Notes: generated from the sequence alone by a model not told the origin. A DNA stretch of 64,000 bases from Symsagittifera roscoffensis (GCF_963678635.1 NC_087062.1:41866395-41930394); one strand, 5' to 3'; counted from the first letter of the stretch, positions 34,196-45,879 are shown. A program made the numbers and translations.

Positions 34196-37100
34196 CTCGA
34201 AAATAAAAAATCAAATCATTCATTGAGAAATTTGGATTTAACGCATGCACCGCAGGCAAAGTTTTGATGAAACAGGCCAAAAACGGCATTTTTTAGGCAT
34301 TTTTTGGGGAAAAAAATTGCGTTTTTTTTTGCGCGCGCTCCCCCTCAAAATTAGTTTTTATTTGCATCAAAGGCCAAAGGGTCCGTCACCAAATACGGAT
34401 ATCTCAAAACAGTACAAAGAGGGAACCCTTTGGGACACAGGTGGCGAATCCCTAAAAAAAGGCATCCGTCCCTCGCCCCCCCCCCCCCTAAATCCGTCCT
34501 TGCAGTAAACAGTAAGAAATTAAACAGTAAACAGTAAGAAAAGAAACCAACTGAAAAAAAAGCACGCAAAACAAAACAAAACAAAAAAACTAAATGAAGC
34601 AATTTTTGAATAAAAGTGGTTTATAATCGATTAAAATGGATTATAATTCAATAAAATTTCAGAAATTTTTTTCAAAAAACAATCGATTATAATGGGTTTT
34701 TTGTTTCAAAAAAATTGTAACATTATAATCCATTTTTTATCGATTATAATCTCTTTTTGAAATTTATGGAGACTGACAATAAAAATCCATTATAATATAT
34801 TATTGTCTCTTTTTACTGAGTGGGGGCAGTGCAATTCAAGGAACTATTTCATCACAAAGTAGTTTCAAACAGAAGTTCGAAAAAACAATTGGATTTCTGA
34901 AAGAATGAGAAAGTTACCTCTCAACTGCCTTTTGGACATATTTAAGTTGGTGGCATATTTAATTTGGTGGACCTTTCAAAGATGCTGTAAATGTAGGAGG
35001 CGTACTATCATTTATGAACATTAGCTTGGAAGACGAGGTATTTGGGCGAATAATCAGAATGGCATAGAATGAATTGCTTTTATGGTACCCTGGAATATAT
35101 TAAACAGGATCATTGAGTTTAATAACTAGCCTTTAGTATTGTTCTCTTCTCCCCCTAATTGCAACTCTTTCTTGCGACTGTTCTTGTTCTTCTTCTGGCT
35201 CTTGTTCTCATTATTCTGTGCATTCAACAGTTCGTCAGACTTGAGCACTTTTTCCAGCTGGCGTCTCTTCTGCCAGTACTCTGCACTTTGAGTGTCCACG
35301 TGGATAGGCTGCTGATTCATACTCTTACTCCGTCTGTTCTGCTTAGCCGATGTCCTTCAAAATGTTGCAAAATCACTTTTTTCCGCCATTCAGAGAGTGC
35401 AATTTGCCACCCTTTTCGCAAATTGAACTCAGTAAGTTCATATCTACACTAGTGGACAAAATTAAACGCAAATTCAAATTTTACTGTCTAAAAAGTCTAA
35501 CTTCAAGAACCATTTTGGACAATATTTACTTTGAATTTCCACAAAACTTCTTCCAATTGGCATTTTCTAATTGGTATTTTGAGACGTAGAAAAAACTGGT
35601 AAGTGATTCAAATCAAAAATTGAAACTTTCAGAGAGTGTAGCTTAGATCATTTGCAGCGGGTCGATGTAAAAATTTTGATGAAATTCTGGATCAATTGAG
35701 CAATCTCCTCCCCGTAATGACCAATTGAGCTACCCCCCCCCAGCAAAAAGGAATAAACGATACAAAAAGACGTCAGCAAACGCAAGTAGATGGATGATGT
35801 GTTTATAGCACGCAATCAATTGACCGAATGAAGTTTATCTTACATGAGTATCGAGAAAAATTTTGAAAAAACAAATCGAAATTTATGGAAAAAAAAAATG
35901 TTTTTTTTTTGGAGAATTTTGTTTAGGCGACCATAGCCTCATCGAAGAAAGCAAATTACCAGGGTTGGTGCTCTAGCCTTGTATCTGAATAGCAAAAAGG
36001 GTTCTCCGCAGCACCTTAATATTGTTCGCAAATTTTTTTTGTCAATTTAAGAAAGAAAAAAGTTGCTTTTTATGCCTGTTTTATTGATTCTTTTTTCAAT
36101 CTAAATGAAACTTTAAGAGCTTTTTCATCGTAAATTTTGGCTTTTCACATTCGTTGGAAATTATGTTTTATGATTTCAGGTCATTCAAACTATTTTCAAG
36201 TGGTTATAAACATGTCTCAAGTACCTATTGAGCTATCTCCCCCCCACGCGAGAATGGGGGGGAGATTGCTCAATTGATCCGAAATTCTGAATGAACTTTG
36301 TCCAAAATGAACCTTGAAAAAAGGCATAGAGTAAAAACGTAATTTTGCGTTTAATTTTGTCCAATAGTGTACTTAAAAGCAATCATAAATGCAGTAATAT
36401 ACATGAATGCACTTCTGTAAAACATTAGATTATTTCAGGACTGTTCGTGAAAAAAAAATCTCGACCTATATTCGAGTCTGAACTCATCAACTCTTAATCG
36501 AATTGTTAGGTTGTTGAAAGTTTTTGTCATAATTTAAAAAATTGACATGGCGAGCAAAATTAAAATTGTGAACAAATTTTACTTTATAATTTAAATCGTA
36601 ATATCACACTTTTAGTCAGAAAAACACATTAAAAAACTATGAAAAGAAAAAAAATAAAATGGGGGGAATGGAAAGGAGCTGAGCCGAACTCTTTATTCTT
36701 GATTTTTTTTTAAAAAAAAGGATAGTCGGTTGCTGGGCAGATTTTTTGATTTTTTTTTCAATTTGCTTCGTTTTTTTGTTTTCGGTGTGATTGCAGATTG
36801 CAGGGTCTAAAGAAAGCCTCGAATTTTGATAGAAAAACGAAGGAGGCCCTCTTCCAGTTTCTCAACTTCTCATAAGACTGCAACATGGAATTGTTTAAAA
36901 AATGTTCATACGTCAATTTGTATCGTAAAAAATTGTGCACTTGTTCACGCTGAACAATTTTACTGCAATTGAAAACATCAAAAGCTATTTTAAATAGGCT
37001 TTCCTCAATTGAAAATCAGAAAAAAAACTAAACGGGGGATTGCAAAAGAGCCAAAAAGAATAAGGTACGTTTGCTTAGAATTATCAACAAAAAGAAAATC

Positions 37101-40100
37101 AAAAATATCTCAAACAAAATTACTGGCTTTTTCCCCCTTCCTCATATGAGCATATTTTTTTTATGATGTTATGAAGGATTTACAGGCCTGAGTATGAAGA
37201 TTAAATATGTTTGTTATAGCCTAACTAGTTATAATGCCAGTTTTTCTAATCATTTGAAAAAAAAGTTAAATAAAAGTAAGCATTTGGGCGGGGACGGATG
37301 GAAAAAGAACTAAAAACTTATCAAAGTTTGTTCTAAGCTTTTTGTAAAGATTTTTCTTTGATTCTTCCTTAAAATTTTGTTCTCAAGAAGACACTCAAAG
37401 AAATTTTTAGAACAAATTTTATTTGAATAAGAGTATATAATAGTTATTTTTGTATTTAGAGCTTAAAACTAAGTATTATAAGCCTATTATAAGTCTGTTT
37501 GCTTGCTTTATTTGCTCGAAACTAGACAAAAGTTTCAGACAGTTTTTTTTTTCAAGTCTGTGAAAAATTTTTGGGTTCGTTTTCCCATATCCCATCACCC
37601 CCACACCACCAGAGCATACCTATGACAATCAGAAATGTTTGTCATGGACAAATAAATCTGTATGCCGAATTTCATTTTAGTCGAACAATGATAACAAAAA
37701 TTTAATTAGTAACTTTTTGAAGGTGGGGGAAAAAAAGAGCCCATTTTTGGAAATTTTTTAAACATTATTCGAATCTCAACTGAAAGGGCATCATTATGAT
37801 ATATCACTCGGCCGATGTCTTTTTAAAATGACTTTTGCTGTTATACACTGCATTAAAATGTGTAAGGGTGAACAGGTGATCAAGTGGCTCTTTTCCAGTT
37901 TTCCCCCTTTCAAAATACCGAGTTTTATGTTTGTCTTACGTGTTATTACTGCTAAATGCGTGATGTTACGCTGTAAAGTATGAAGAAAAAATCTTTTCAC
38001 AGTTGTTGATTTGTTCACCACGCTAAATTTCATTGCATTATGACAAGGTTAAATAAGCTTTTCAAAGTTGAATTTGAAAAGGGTAACTGGAAAAGAGCCC
38101 GGTTGTCGTCTGAATGTCCTGTCGTTTTATTTGCCGTAGCCCACGCCGCGGCTCATAATCCGGCATAATTACCGCTTAAAAAGCCTAACACTCAAAATCG
38201 CAGGAATTTCTCATGTTGGCAATGTAGTAGTACTAGTACCACTTAAGACCGGGTTACGGTAGCAGAGCAGTATTTAGACAAACATTGAAATTACCAATCA
38301 GAAAAGAAAAAGCAAAAATAAAAGTCACTCAAGAACAATGAAATATTATTTGACAAAACGTAGAACGATATTTTAGGCAGAATAAAATTATCTCAAGAGC
38401 GAGTGATACAAAATGCGCGAAAAAATACCAATTATTGGGCAGAAATAGTTAACAAGATCCAGTTCGAAGATTGCAAAACTTGAGTAACCAAATTAATTGA
38501 AAAAAAATATTGGGTGCAATCGGGACCGAGTTAACATCCTTCCCCCTGAACAGAGAAATTATGAAAAGAAAAAAATTAAAATGGGGGAATGGAAAGAAGC
38601 TGAGCCGAACTCTTTATTCTTGATTTTAAAAAAAAAAGGATAGTCGGTTGCTGGGCAGATTTTTTCGATTTTTTTTAAATTTGCGTCGTTTTTTTGTTTT
38701 CGGTGTGATTGCAGGGTCTAAAGAAAGCCTCGAATTTTGATAGAAGAACGAAGGCTCTCTTCCAGTTTCTCAACTTCTCATAAGGCTGCAACATGGAATT
38801 GTTTAAAAATTGTTCATACGTCAAAATGTATCGTAAAAAATTGTGCACGGGTTCAAGCTGAACAATTTTTACTGCAATTGAGAACATCAAAAACTATTTT
38901 AAATAGGCTTTCCTCAATTGAAATTCAGAAAAAAAAATTAAACGGGGGAATGCAAAAGATCCAAAAAGAATAAGGTACGTTTGCTTAGAATTATCAACGC
39001 AAAAGAAAATCAAAAATATCTCAAACTAAATTACTGGCTTTTTCCCCCTTCCTCATATGAGCATATTTTTTATGATGTTATGAAGGATTTACAGGCCTGA
39101 GTATGAATCTTAAATATGTTTGTTATAGCCTAACTAGTTGTATTGCCAGTTTTTCTAATCATATGAACAAAAAGTTAAGTAAAAGTACGCATTTGGGCGG
39201 GGGGACGGATGGAAAAAATACCAAAAACTTATCAAAGTTTGTTCTAAGCTTTTTGTAAAAATGTTTCTTTGATTCTTCCTTAAAATTTTGTTCTCAAGAA
39301 GACACCCAAAGAAATTTTGAGAAAAAACTTTACTTGAACAAGATTATATAATGGTTATTTTTGTATTTAGAGCTTGAAACTAAGTATTATAAGCCTATTA
39401 TAAGTGTTTGCTTGCTTTATTTCCTCAAAACTAGACAAAAGTTTCAGACAGTTTTTTTTTCAAATCTGTAAAAAAATTTTGGGTTTTTTTTCCCATATCT
39501 CATCACCCCCACACCACCAGAGCATACCTATGACAATCAAAAATGTTTGTCATGGACAAATGAATCTGTATGCCGAATTTCATTTTAGTCGAACAATGAT
39601 AACAAAGATTTAATTAGTAACTTTTTGAAGGTGGGGGAGAAAAAAGAGCCCGTTTTTGGAAATTTTAATAACATTATTCGAATCTCAACTGAAAGGGCAT
39701 CACTATGATATATCACTCGGCCGATGTCTTTTTAAAATGACTTTTGCTGTTATACACTGCATTAAAATGTGTAAGGGTGAACAGGTGATCAAGTGGCTCT
39801 TTTCTAGTTTTCCCCCCTTTCAAAATACCAAGTTTTATGTTTGTCTTACGTGTTATTACTGCTAAATGCGTGATGTTACGCTGTAAAGTATGAAGAACAA
39901 ATCTGTTCACAGTTGTTGATTTGTTCACCACGCTAAATTTCATTGCATTATGACAAGGTTAAATAAGCTTTTCAAAGTTGAATTTGAAAGGGGGAACTGG
40001 AAAAGAGCCCGGTTGTCGTCTGAATGTCCTGTCGTTTTATTTGCCGGACCCCACGCTGCGGCTCATAATCCGGCATGAATACCGCATAAAAAGCCTAACA

Positions 40101-43100
40101 CTCAAAATCGCAGGAATTTCTCGTGTTGGCAATGTAGTAGTACTAGTACCACTTAAAACCGGGTTACGGTTGCAGAGCAGTATTTAGACAACCGCGTATT
40201 AGGACTCGACAGTATTTAGACAAAAATTGAAATAACCAATCAGAAAAGAGAAAGCAAAAATAAAAGTCACTCAAGAACAATGAAATATTATTTGACAAAA
40301 CGTAGAACAATATTTTAGGCAGAATAATATTATCTTAGGAGCGAGTAATACAAATTGCGCGAAAAAACACCCATTATTGGGCAGAAATAGTTAACAAGAT
40401 CCAGTTCGAAGCTTGAAAAACTTGAGTAACCAAATTAATTTAAAAAAAATATTGGGTGCAATCGGGACCAAGTTAACATCCTCCCCCTGAACAGAAAAAT
40501 TATGAAAAGAAAAAAATAAAATGGGGGGAATGGAAAGGAGCTGAGGCGAACTCTTTATTCTTGATTTTTTTTTTAAAAAAAGGATAGTCGGTTGCTGGGC
40601 AGATTTTTTCGATTTTTTTTTCAATTTGCGTCGTTTTTTTGTTTTTGGTGTGATTGCAGGGTCTAAGGAAAGCCTCGAATTTTGATAGAAAAACGAAGGT
40701 TCTCTTCCAGTTTCTCAACTTCTCATAAGACTGCAACATGGAATTGTTTAAAAATTGTTCATACGTCAAAATGTATCGTACAATATTGTGCACTTGTTCA
40801 AGCTGAACAATTTTACTGCAATTGAGAACATCAAAAACTATTTTAAATAGGCTTTCCTCAATTGAAATTCAGAAAAAAAACTAAACGGGGGAATGCAAAA
40901 GAGCCAAAAAGAATAAGGTACGTTTGCTTAGAATTATCAACGCAAAAGAAAATCAAAAATATCTCAAACTAAATTACTGGCTTTTTCCCCCTTCCTCATA
41001 TGCGCATATTTTTTATGATGTTATGAAGGATTTACAGGCCTGAGTGTGAACCTTAAATATGTTTGTTATAGCCTAACTAGTTGAAATGCCAGTTTTTCTA
41101 ATCATATGAACAAAAAGTTAAGTAAAAGTACGCATTTGGGCGGGGGACGGATGGAAAAAGAACCAAAAACTTATCAAAGTTTGTTCTAAGCTTTTTGTAA
41201 AGATTTTTCTTTGATTCTTCCTTAAAATTTTGTTCTCATGAAGACACTCAAAGAAATTTTTAGAACAAATTTTACTTGAATAAGAGTATATAATAGTTAT
41301 TTTTGTATTTAGAGCTTAAAACTAAGTATTATAAGCCTATTATAAGTCTTTTTGCTTGCTTTATTTGCTCGAAACTAGACAAAAGTTTCAGACAGTTTTT
41401 TTTTCAAGTCTGTGAAAATTTTTTGGGTTCTTTTTCCCATATCCCATCACCCCCACACCACCGGAGCATACCTATGACAATCAAAAATGTTTGTCATGGA
41501 CAAATGAATCTGTATGCCGAATTTCATTTTAGTCGAACAATGATAACAAAGATTTAATTAGTAACTTTTTGAAGGTGGGGGAGGAAAAAGAGCCCATTTT
41601 TGGAAATTTTTTTAACGTCATTCGAATCTCAACTGAAAGGGCTTCATTATGATATATCACTCGGCCGATGTGTTTTTTAAATGAATTTTGCTTTTATACA
41701 CTGCATTAAAACGTGTAAGCGTGAACAGGTGATCAAGTGGCTCTTTTCCAGTTTTCCCCTTTTCAAAATACCTAGTTTTATGTTTGTTTTACGTGTTGTT
41801 ACGGCTAAATGCGTGATGCTACGCTGTAAAGTATGATGAACAAACCTGTTCAGAATTGTCGAGTTGTTCACCACGTCAAATTTCATTGCATTATGACAAC
41901 GTTAAATATATTTTTCAAATTTGAATTTGAAAGAGGGGAACTGGAAAAGAGCCGATCAAATTTGTACAACATTGGCTCTTTTCCAGTTTCCCATCCCCTC
42001 AAAAAATTGCAAAATAAAGCTGTCCAAAAACTGTCGGCAAGGCAGTTTTCATGTGAAATGTTTTTAAAGTTAGCTAACTTGTTCACGTTAACACGCTTTG
42101 ATGCAGTTTATAACATGAAAAGTTATTTCAAAAAGACTTTCATGCATTGAATTTTAGAAAAAGTTACAGGGGGAGGGGGTAGGAGAACTGGAAAAGACCC
42201 ATAACATTTCTTAGATGCAAATGGCCACGTGAATAATTTTTGCACAGGGGGGGGGGGGCAAATGAAAAAGGAGTCTTTTCATGTTCTTAACAGCAATTAG
42301 ACGTTTCGTAAATTTATGATGGGTGGGAAACTGAAATAGAGCCTGTTTCTCTCCTATTTCAATAGTCTGAACTGAACAACACTTTTTCCTTTTCCCCCAC
42401 CTGCAAATTTTTAAAACATGTTTGTTTATAGCATTGTTTTATAACGGTTGGCATGTTTGTAAGAGACGTGGAAAGGAAAGAGCGGAATGTCAAACATTGC
42501 AATGACTCACTCACCTGTCCGAGTACTTTTTCTTCTCCATCTCCCTCAGTTGGTTCTCAGCATTCCTCGCCATCAACTCCGCGTTGATCTGCTTCTGGGT
42601 GCGCAGTTTGTTGCCGCTCTTGTTGTTGCCACCCCTCTGGCCCCCTGTCTTGTTTCCTTGATGCAGGGGGTGTTGTCCGTCGCCAGCATTGGCATATATT
42701 TTGTCTGCCACTGCGGCTGCCCCTCGCTTGCCCCCTCCCTGTTGATAGATCGGATCTCGCTCTTCAGGCGCATGACTTGCCTCAGCCCCACAGAAACTCT
42801 CTTCGTACAGACTTCGCGACTTGCGCCGATGTTCACCATACTATAAAAAACAGTTCTGAAGGGTATTAAACGAGAGTACTGTTGCTATGCAAAGAGCACA
42901 TAATGTTGCTAACACATTTTTCGAACTTTTAGATTTTCTAATTTCGAAATTTTTTAAGACCGACAAGTGCAATGAGACTTGACCAGGAAACAAACACATA
43001 AAACCCCACGGTATGGCTAAAACTTGTCTCAGAGTCAGTGATAATTGAATAATCTCCATTTACGGTCCCTTTCAAATAGTTGAAAAAGAATGAACTCAAA

Positions 43101-43896
43101 TTTTACCAAAAAATGTAATAAACTATTTTGATCTGTTCTACATCTGTTGTTATTCATAAATTGAACACTATTTTTCCATTATAAGTGTCATGCGTATTGC
43201 GCAAAATAGATGTGGTCCGGGGAAAATTGGTATATGAGCTGAACTGAAAGCGATCTTACGGTGGATATTGGAAAAGGGCTCTTTTCCAGTCCCCCCCCCC
43301 CTTTCGAATTCAATTTTGAAAAGTCAATTTAACGTTGTCATAATGCAATGAAAATTGGCGTGGTGAACAAATCGACAATTCTGAACAGATTTGTTCTTCA
43401 TACTTTACAGCGTAACATCCCGCATTTAGATGTAATAACACGTAAAACAAACATAAAACTCGGTATTTTGAAGGAGGGAAACTGGAAAAGAGCCTGTAAA
43501 AGAAACACGTTACATAATGGAAAGGGAGCTTTAAAGTAAATCGAAAGCTATTAGATGAGTGTTTGTTTGTACCTGAGAGGACGTGGCGTAGTGAGAACCT
43601 GTGCCATTTTGGTTGTGGTGACGCTTGGACTTGTTGTGATGAGAAGATGGGGTGGATCTGCTGCTGGCTTTTGAGTTGGGTTTGTTGCCATGATGCTGGT
43701 TGGGGTTGGTGGGGGCGTAGCCGTGGCCGTGGGATGGGCCTCCTGTTGTGGCTGCCCCTGCTCCTCCCAGACGGGCATCATCGTCCCCCTTGCCGTCGTC
43801 GAAGTAGTTGTAAATGGTTTCGTAGTCTGCCAGCACGCCTCCTCTTAAGGCTGTGCGCTGCTGCTCATCGAATTGAGAGGATTGTGCACTTCCCAT
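33516..43896 (-). CDS. Unrecognised protein with predicted N-myristoylation signal, four exons
   Basis: Four exons joined in phase give a protein of about 510 residues: 43573-43896, 42515-42840, 35131-35333 and 33516-34195. I do not recognise the family. The N-terminus MGSAQSSQ has Gly2 and Ser6, the pattern for N-myristoylation, so membrane attachment is predicted. Residues about 35-105 are Gly/His/Asn/Ser-rich and disordered. Residues about 170-215 (QKQINAELMARNAENQLREM) and 222-250 (EYWQKRRQLEKVLKSDELL) are helical/coiled. A Lys-rich, Asn-rich segment follows (about 255-345). The last ~100 residues (EWPEDLDRNYCKLVVDTF to the end) are less biased and the most domain-like part. Tyr residues in DYETIYNYF, RSLYEESF and DPIYQQ could be phosphorylation sites. 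Introns: GT-AG, GT-AG (7.2 kb, repeat-filled) and a probable GC-AG. A scaffold or adaptor role is conceivable but unproven. Confidence 0.7.
34245..34365 (-). repeat. Dispersed repeat, copy 2 (minus orientation, in intron)
   Basis: The reverse complement aligns with 20700-20820, sharing 'attttgagggggagcgcgcg' on one side and 'ctttgcctgcggtgc' on the other. It lies about 50 bp upstream of the exon 4 acceptor. A C-run of 13 follows at 34476-34488 with 'taaatccgtccttgc', another transposon-end-like string. Confidence 0.6.
34615..34805. repeat. Palindrome-rich segment with repeated CGATTATAAT
   Basis: The word ATCGATTATAAT or its complement recurs at least four times, in both orientations ('ttataatcgatt', 'caatcgattataatggg', 'attataatccatttt', 'tatcgattataatc'), and can fold on itself. 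It lies inside the third intron of the minus-strand gene. It may be a small foldback repeat. Confidence 0.45.
35131..35333 (-). CDS. Exon 3 of the unrecognised myristoylated-protein gene
   Basis: The coding content includes NQQPIHVDTQSAEYWQKRR. The left boundary is uncertain: AACAG|ACGG fits the required phase, but the pyrimidine tract is poor and two nearby AGs would also fit. The right boundary has no GT. AAAG|GCTAGT is a GC-type donor that gives exactly the phase needed by exon 4. Additional small exons in the preceding 7.2 kb intron cannot be excluded. Confidence 0.6.
35447..36369. mobile_element. Tc1/mariner-like MITE
   Basis: The left end ACACTAGTGGACAAAATTAA and the right end, read inward as ACACTATTGGACAAAATTAA, form terminal inverted repeats flanked by TA, the target duplication of the Tc1/mariner superfamily. 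The repeats continue inward to 'caattgagcaatctcc' (near 35700 and its complement near 36265) and C/G homopolymer tracts. No transposase frame is present in the ~920 bp, so it is non-autonomous. It sits in the second intron of the minus-strand gene. Confidence 0.75.
37886..38099 (+). mobile_element. GGCTCTTTTCCAG MITE, tandem copy 1
   Basis: The 214 bp element has terminal inverted repeats (GGCTCTTTTCCAGTTTTCCC / its complement) and the shared interior 'acgtgttattactgctaaat' to 'cattgcattatgacaaggtt'. Confidence 0.8.
39795..40009 (+). mobile_element. GGCTCTTTTCCAG MITE, tandem copy 2
   Basis: Same interior and ends as 37886-38099; it is carried by the second 1.9 kb unit, so it is probably co-duplicated rather than independently inserted. 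Confidence 0.8.
41739..41953 (+). mobile_element. GGCTCTTTTCCAG MITE, tandem copy 3
   Basis: Same family, carried by the third 1.9 kb unit and more diverged. It is followed after 20 bp by another, distinct element. Confidence 0.8.
41974..42199 (+). mobile_element. Diverged GGCTCTTTTCCAG-type MITE
   Basis: The ends GGCTCTTTTCCAGTTTCCCA and 'ggagaactggaaaagaccc' are inverted repeats, but the interior ('gctgtccaaaaactgtcggc') differs from the 37886 type. A G-run of 12 follows at 42247-42258. Confidence 0.65.
42515..42840 (-). CDS. Exon 2 of the unrecognised myristoylated-protein gene
   Basis: Acceptor TGTTTTTTATAG|TATGG and donor GACAG|GTGAGT are both strong. The exon enters in phase 0 (YGEHRRKSRSLYEESF...) and leaves in phase 2 (...EKKKYSD). 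It stays open over its full 326 nt. Confidence 0.8.
43277..43494 (-). mobile_element. GGCTCTTTTCCAG MITE, inverted, in intron 1
   Basis: The interior is the reverse complement of the 37886 type ('gttgtcataatgcaatgaaa', 'aacataaaactcggtatttt'). A C-run of 12 lies next to the left repeat. It sits in the first intron of the minus-strand gene, an insertion independent of the tandem copies. Confidence 0.8.
43573..43896 (-). CDS. Exon 1 of the unrecognised myristoylated-protein gene
   Basis: The exon codes residues 1-108 from an ATG in the context GACATGGGA to the donor CTCAG|GTACAA, ending in phase 0. The opposite strand also has a 117-codon frame (43563-43916). That is a shadow of the GC-rich Gly/His repeats. 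Confidence 0.75.
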
Positions 43897-44230
43897 GTCA
43901 AGCGCGGTCGATTTGAAAGAATTTTTAAAACACGTGCATTTTACTACCAAATATGTCAAAAGTCAAGTAATCCAAGTTGAAGTTCATTTGAATAAGAGTG
44001 ACTTCAAACCAAAAAATCGATTTTTTATCAGTGTAAGTTTCAGAGATCAATGAAAGTTAAGCTCTTTTGCCGTTTCCCCATCGTTCCTACTACATCAATT
44101 TTTACAATAAAAAGATCTTAAACATAGAGACAAAGCGGATCTTTGCAACACCTGCGATACAACGCAAGCATAGCATACTATGCTAGTGAACAAAAAATGA
44201 AACGCAAATCATTACGTCAAAAAAAAAATT

Positions 44231-44750
44231 GGCTCTTTTTCCTTCAAACCCCCCCCCCCCCCCACCTCACACGAGCTTCAATATATTAGTGTAACGAGTG
44301 GTTTTACGAGGTTCAGTATGGAGACCACATATGTTTGTCGTGGCCTTATTAGTCTGTATGTAAATTTTTGTAACAATCGGACAATATGGTCAACAAATTA
44401 GCATGTAAAAATTTGCAGGTGGGGGGAAAAGGAAAAAGAGCCAAAAAATTGAATAAAAAATTCAAAAAAAGTTTCAAAAAAAAACATAATTTAAGAAAAC
44501 AGTCGAAGGCTCTTTTGGATCTTTTTCCTTTCCCCCTCCCGCAAAATTTTACTTGCAAAACTGTTTGTTTACATAGTCCGATTGTTACCGAAACTGGCCT
44601 GCAGACTAACTAGGCCATGACAACCATATTTGGTCTTTATACTTTACCTTGATTTAATCATTATACTTTTACCTGAATGTAATTTTTGAGCTTTGATATT
44701 GTAAATTTTGGCATTCCACTAGTGGTTTTGCAATGTTCAATTGATGGCTC
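44231..44750. mobile_element. Foldback region built of GGCTCTTTT-type ends
   Basis: The segment around 44308-44442 ('gtaacaatcggac', 'gtcgtggccttattagtctg') is the imperfect reverse complement of 44508-44645 ('gtccgattgttac', 'cagactaactaggccatgac'), so the two form a large stem. Ends of the GGCTCTTTTTCC type lie at 44231 and at the stem centre, and a 15-base C-run lies at 44249-44263. The complementary frames at 44349-44613 on both strands arise from this palindrome. Confidence 0.65.
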
Positions 44751-44960
44751 TTTTCCACTTTCCCTCCTTATTTGAATTTCATGTTTTGAAAATTAATTTT
44801 ACGTTGTCATAATGCAACAAAAGTTTTCATGGTGAATAAAACAACAATAGTGAACAGATTTGTTCTTCATAGTTTACATCGTAGTATCACGCATTTAGCC
44901 GTTATAATGCGTAGAACAACTGTGAAAATAGAAAATTAAGGGGGGCGAGTGGGACAAAAC
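44746..44960 (-). mobile_element. Diverged GGCTCTTTTCCA MITE
   Basis: The interior is recognisably the reverse-complement form of the 37886 family ('cgttgtcataatgcaacaaa', 'gaacagatttgttcttcata', 'tcacgcatttagccgttata'), but both ends have drifted. Confidence 0.65.
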
Positions 44961-45879
44961 TAACTTACAAATCGTGAAAAAAAATTTTCATGAAAAAAAA
45001 TGTCTGAAAAATTTGTTCATTTGTTCACGCTGGCACGCTTTGTTGCAGTTAAAAACATCTTTTTAGATAAGTTTTCGTAAACTGAAATTCAAAAGAATTC
45101 AAAGGTAGGAACTGGAAAAAAGTCGATAACTAAAATTGAGGGCAGCATGCAAATTTATAGTCAGTTTACACTTTTTTTTCGAAAGTAGTCTGAGGTGCAG
45201 ATTTGGTTGCCATAATGAAAAAATAAAAAATTAGTATCGATTCAATTTCTCCAAACCAAAATGATTTTCCCTCAACAAAAATTTTCTGTTTGCCCCTGAT
45301 TCATACACAGACTTAATGAAAAATTTTCTGTAAAATCGTTGTTTATTTTTTAAAGTTGGCTATAATGTCTTACGTGAATTGAAGGGTTGCGATGAAGATC
45401 CAAAATAAACCGTGGTTAAAAGTAGCGTTTTTGTAGGTGGTTGAGCATAAAGCTATTTTATCACTTTCGGCTCTTTTTCTACCCCTTCTACCACATTCGA
45501 TTTTTCCATTTCGGAAAAATATCTTAATGTTGTCAGATTGCAACAAAGATAGCCTGTTGTTGAGCAAATAGTACAGAGTGTTCCGACCAGAGAAAACTTT
45601 TTCAAACTATTAAGCTTTTCAAATAAAAAAAAATAGTAAGTTAGGCATGATCGACCATAGTATTCCAGCAAAAAAATCACAAAAAAATGAATTTTTTTTT
45701 AATCGAATTTCTTCCTCTTTTTTTTTGGCACAACAGCTTTAAAAATAAGGTAAGAGAATTCATTTGTCAAGAAAGTGCCAAATAAAGCATTCAAAATAAG
45801 TTTTTGTTCGGAAAATTTAAGATGTTTTAAGCCTAAATGACCAATTTAACCAGTTATCATCTCTTTATTCGTTCGCTTT

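Larger units (their letters stand above)
36637..41953 (+). repeat. 1.9 kb segment in three tandem copies
   Basis: Copies begin at about 36637, 38561 and 40500 (the third shorter, ending at 41953), so the period is about 1.92-1.94 kb. Each starts with 'aatggggggaatggaaagga' or similar and includes 'ggatagtcggttgctgggca'. Each also contains 'ttggcttttttcccccttcctca'-like text and ends with a GGCTCTTTTCCAG MITE. Copies differ by scattered substitutions and indels, so they are older than the 21.7 kb array. All lie within intron 2 of the minus-strand gene. Confidence 0.85.

Noticed and set aside
42573-42839. 88-codon minus-strand frame
   Set aside because: Alternative frame of exon 2; the chosen frame enters in phase from exon 1 and uses the strong donor at 42514.
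43563-43916. 117-codon Cys/Trp-rich plus-strand frame
   Set aside because: Antisense to exon 1 of the minus-strand gene, whose sense frame is supported by splice sites and phase.
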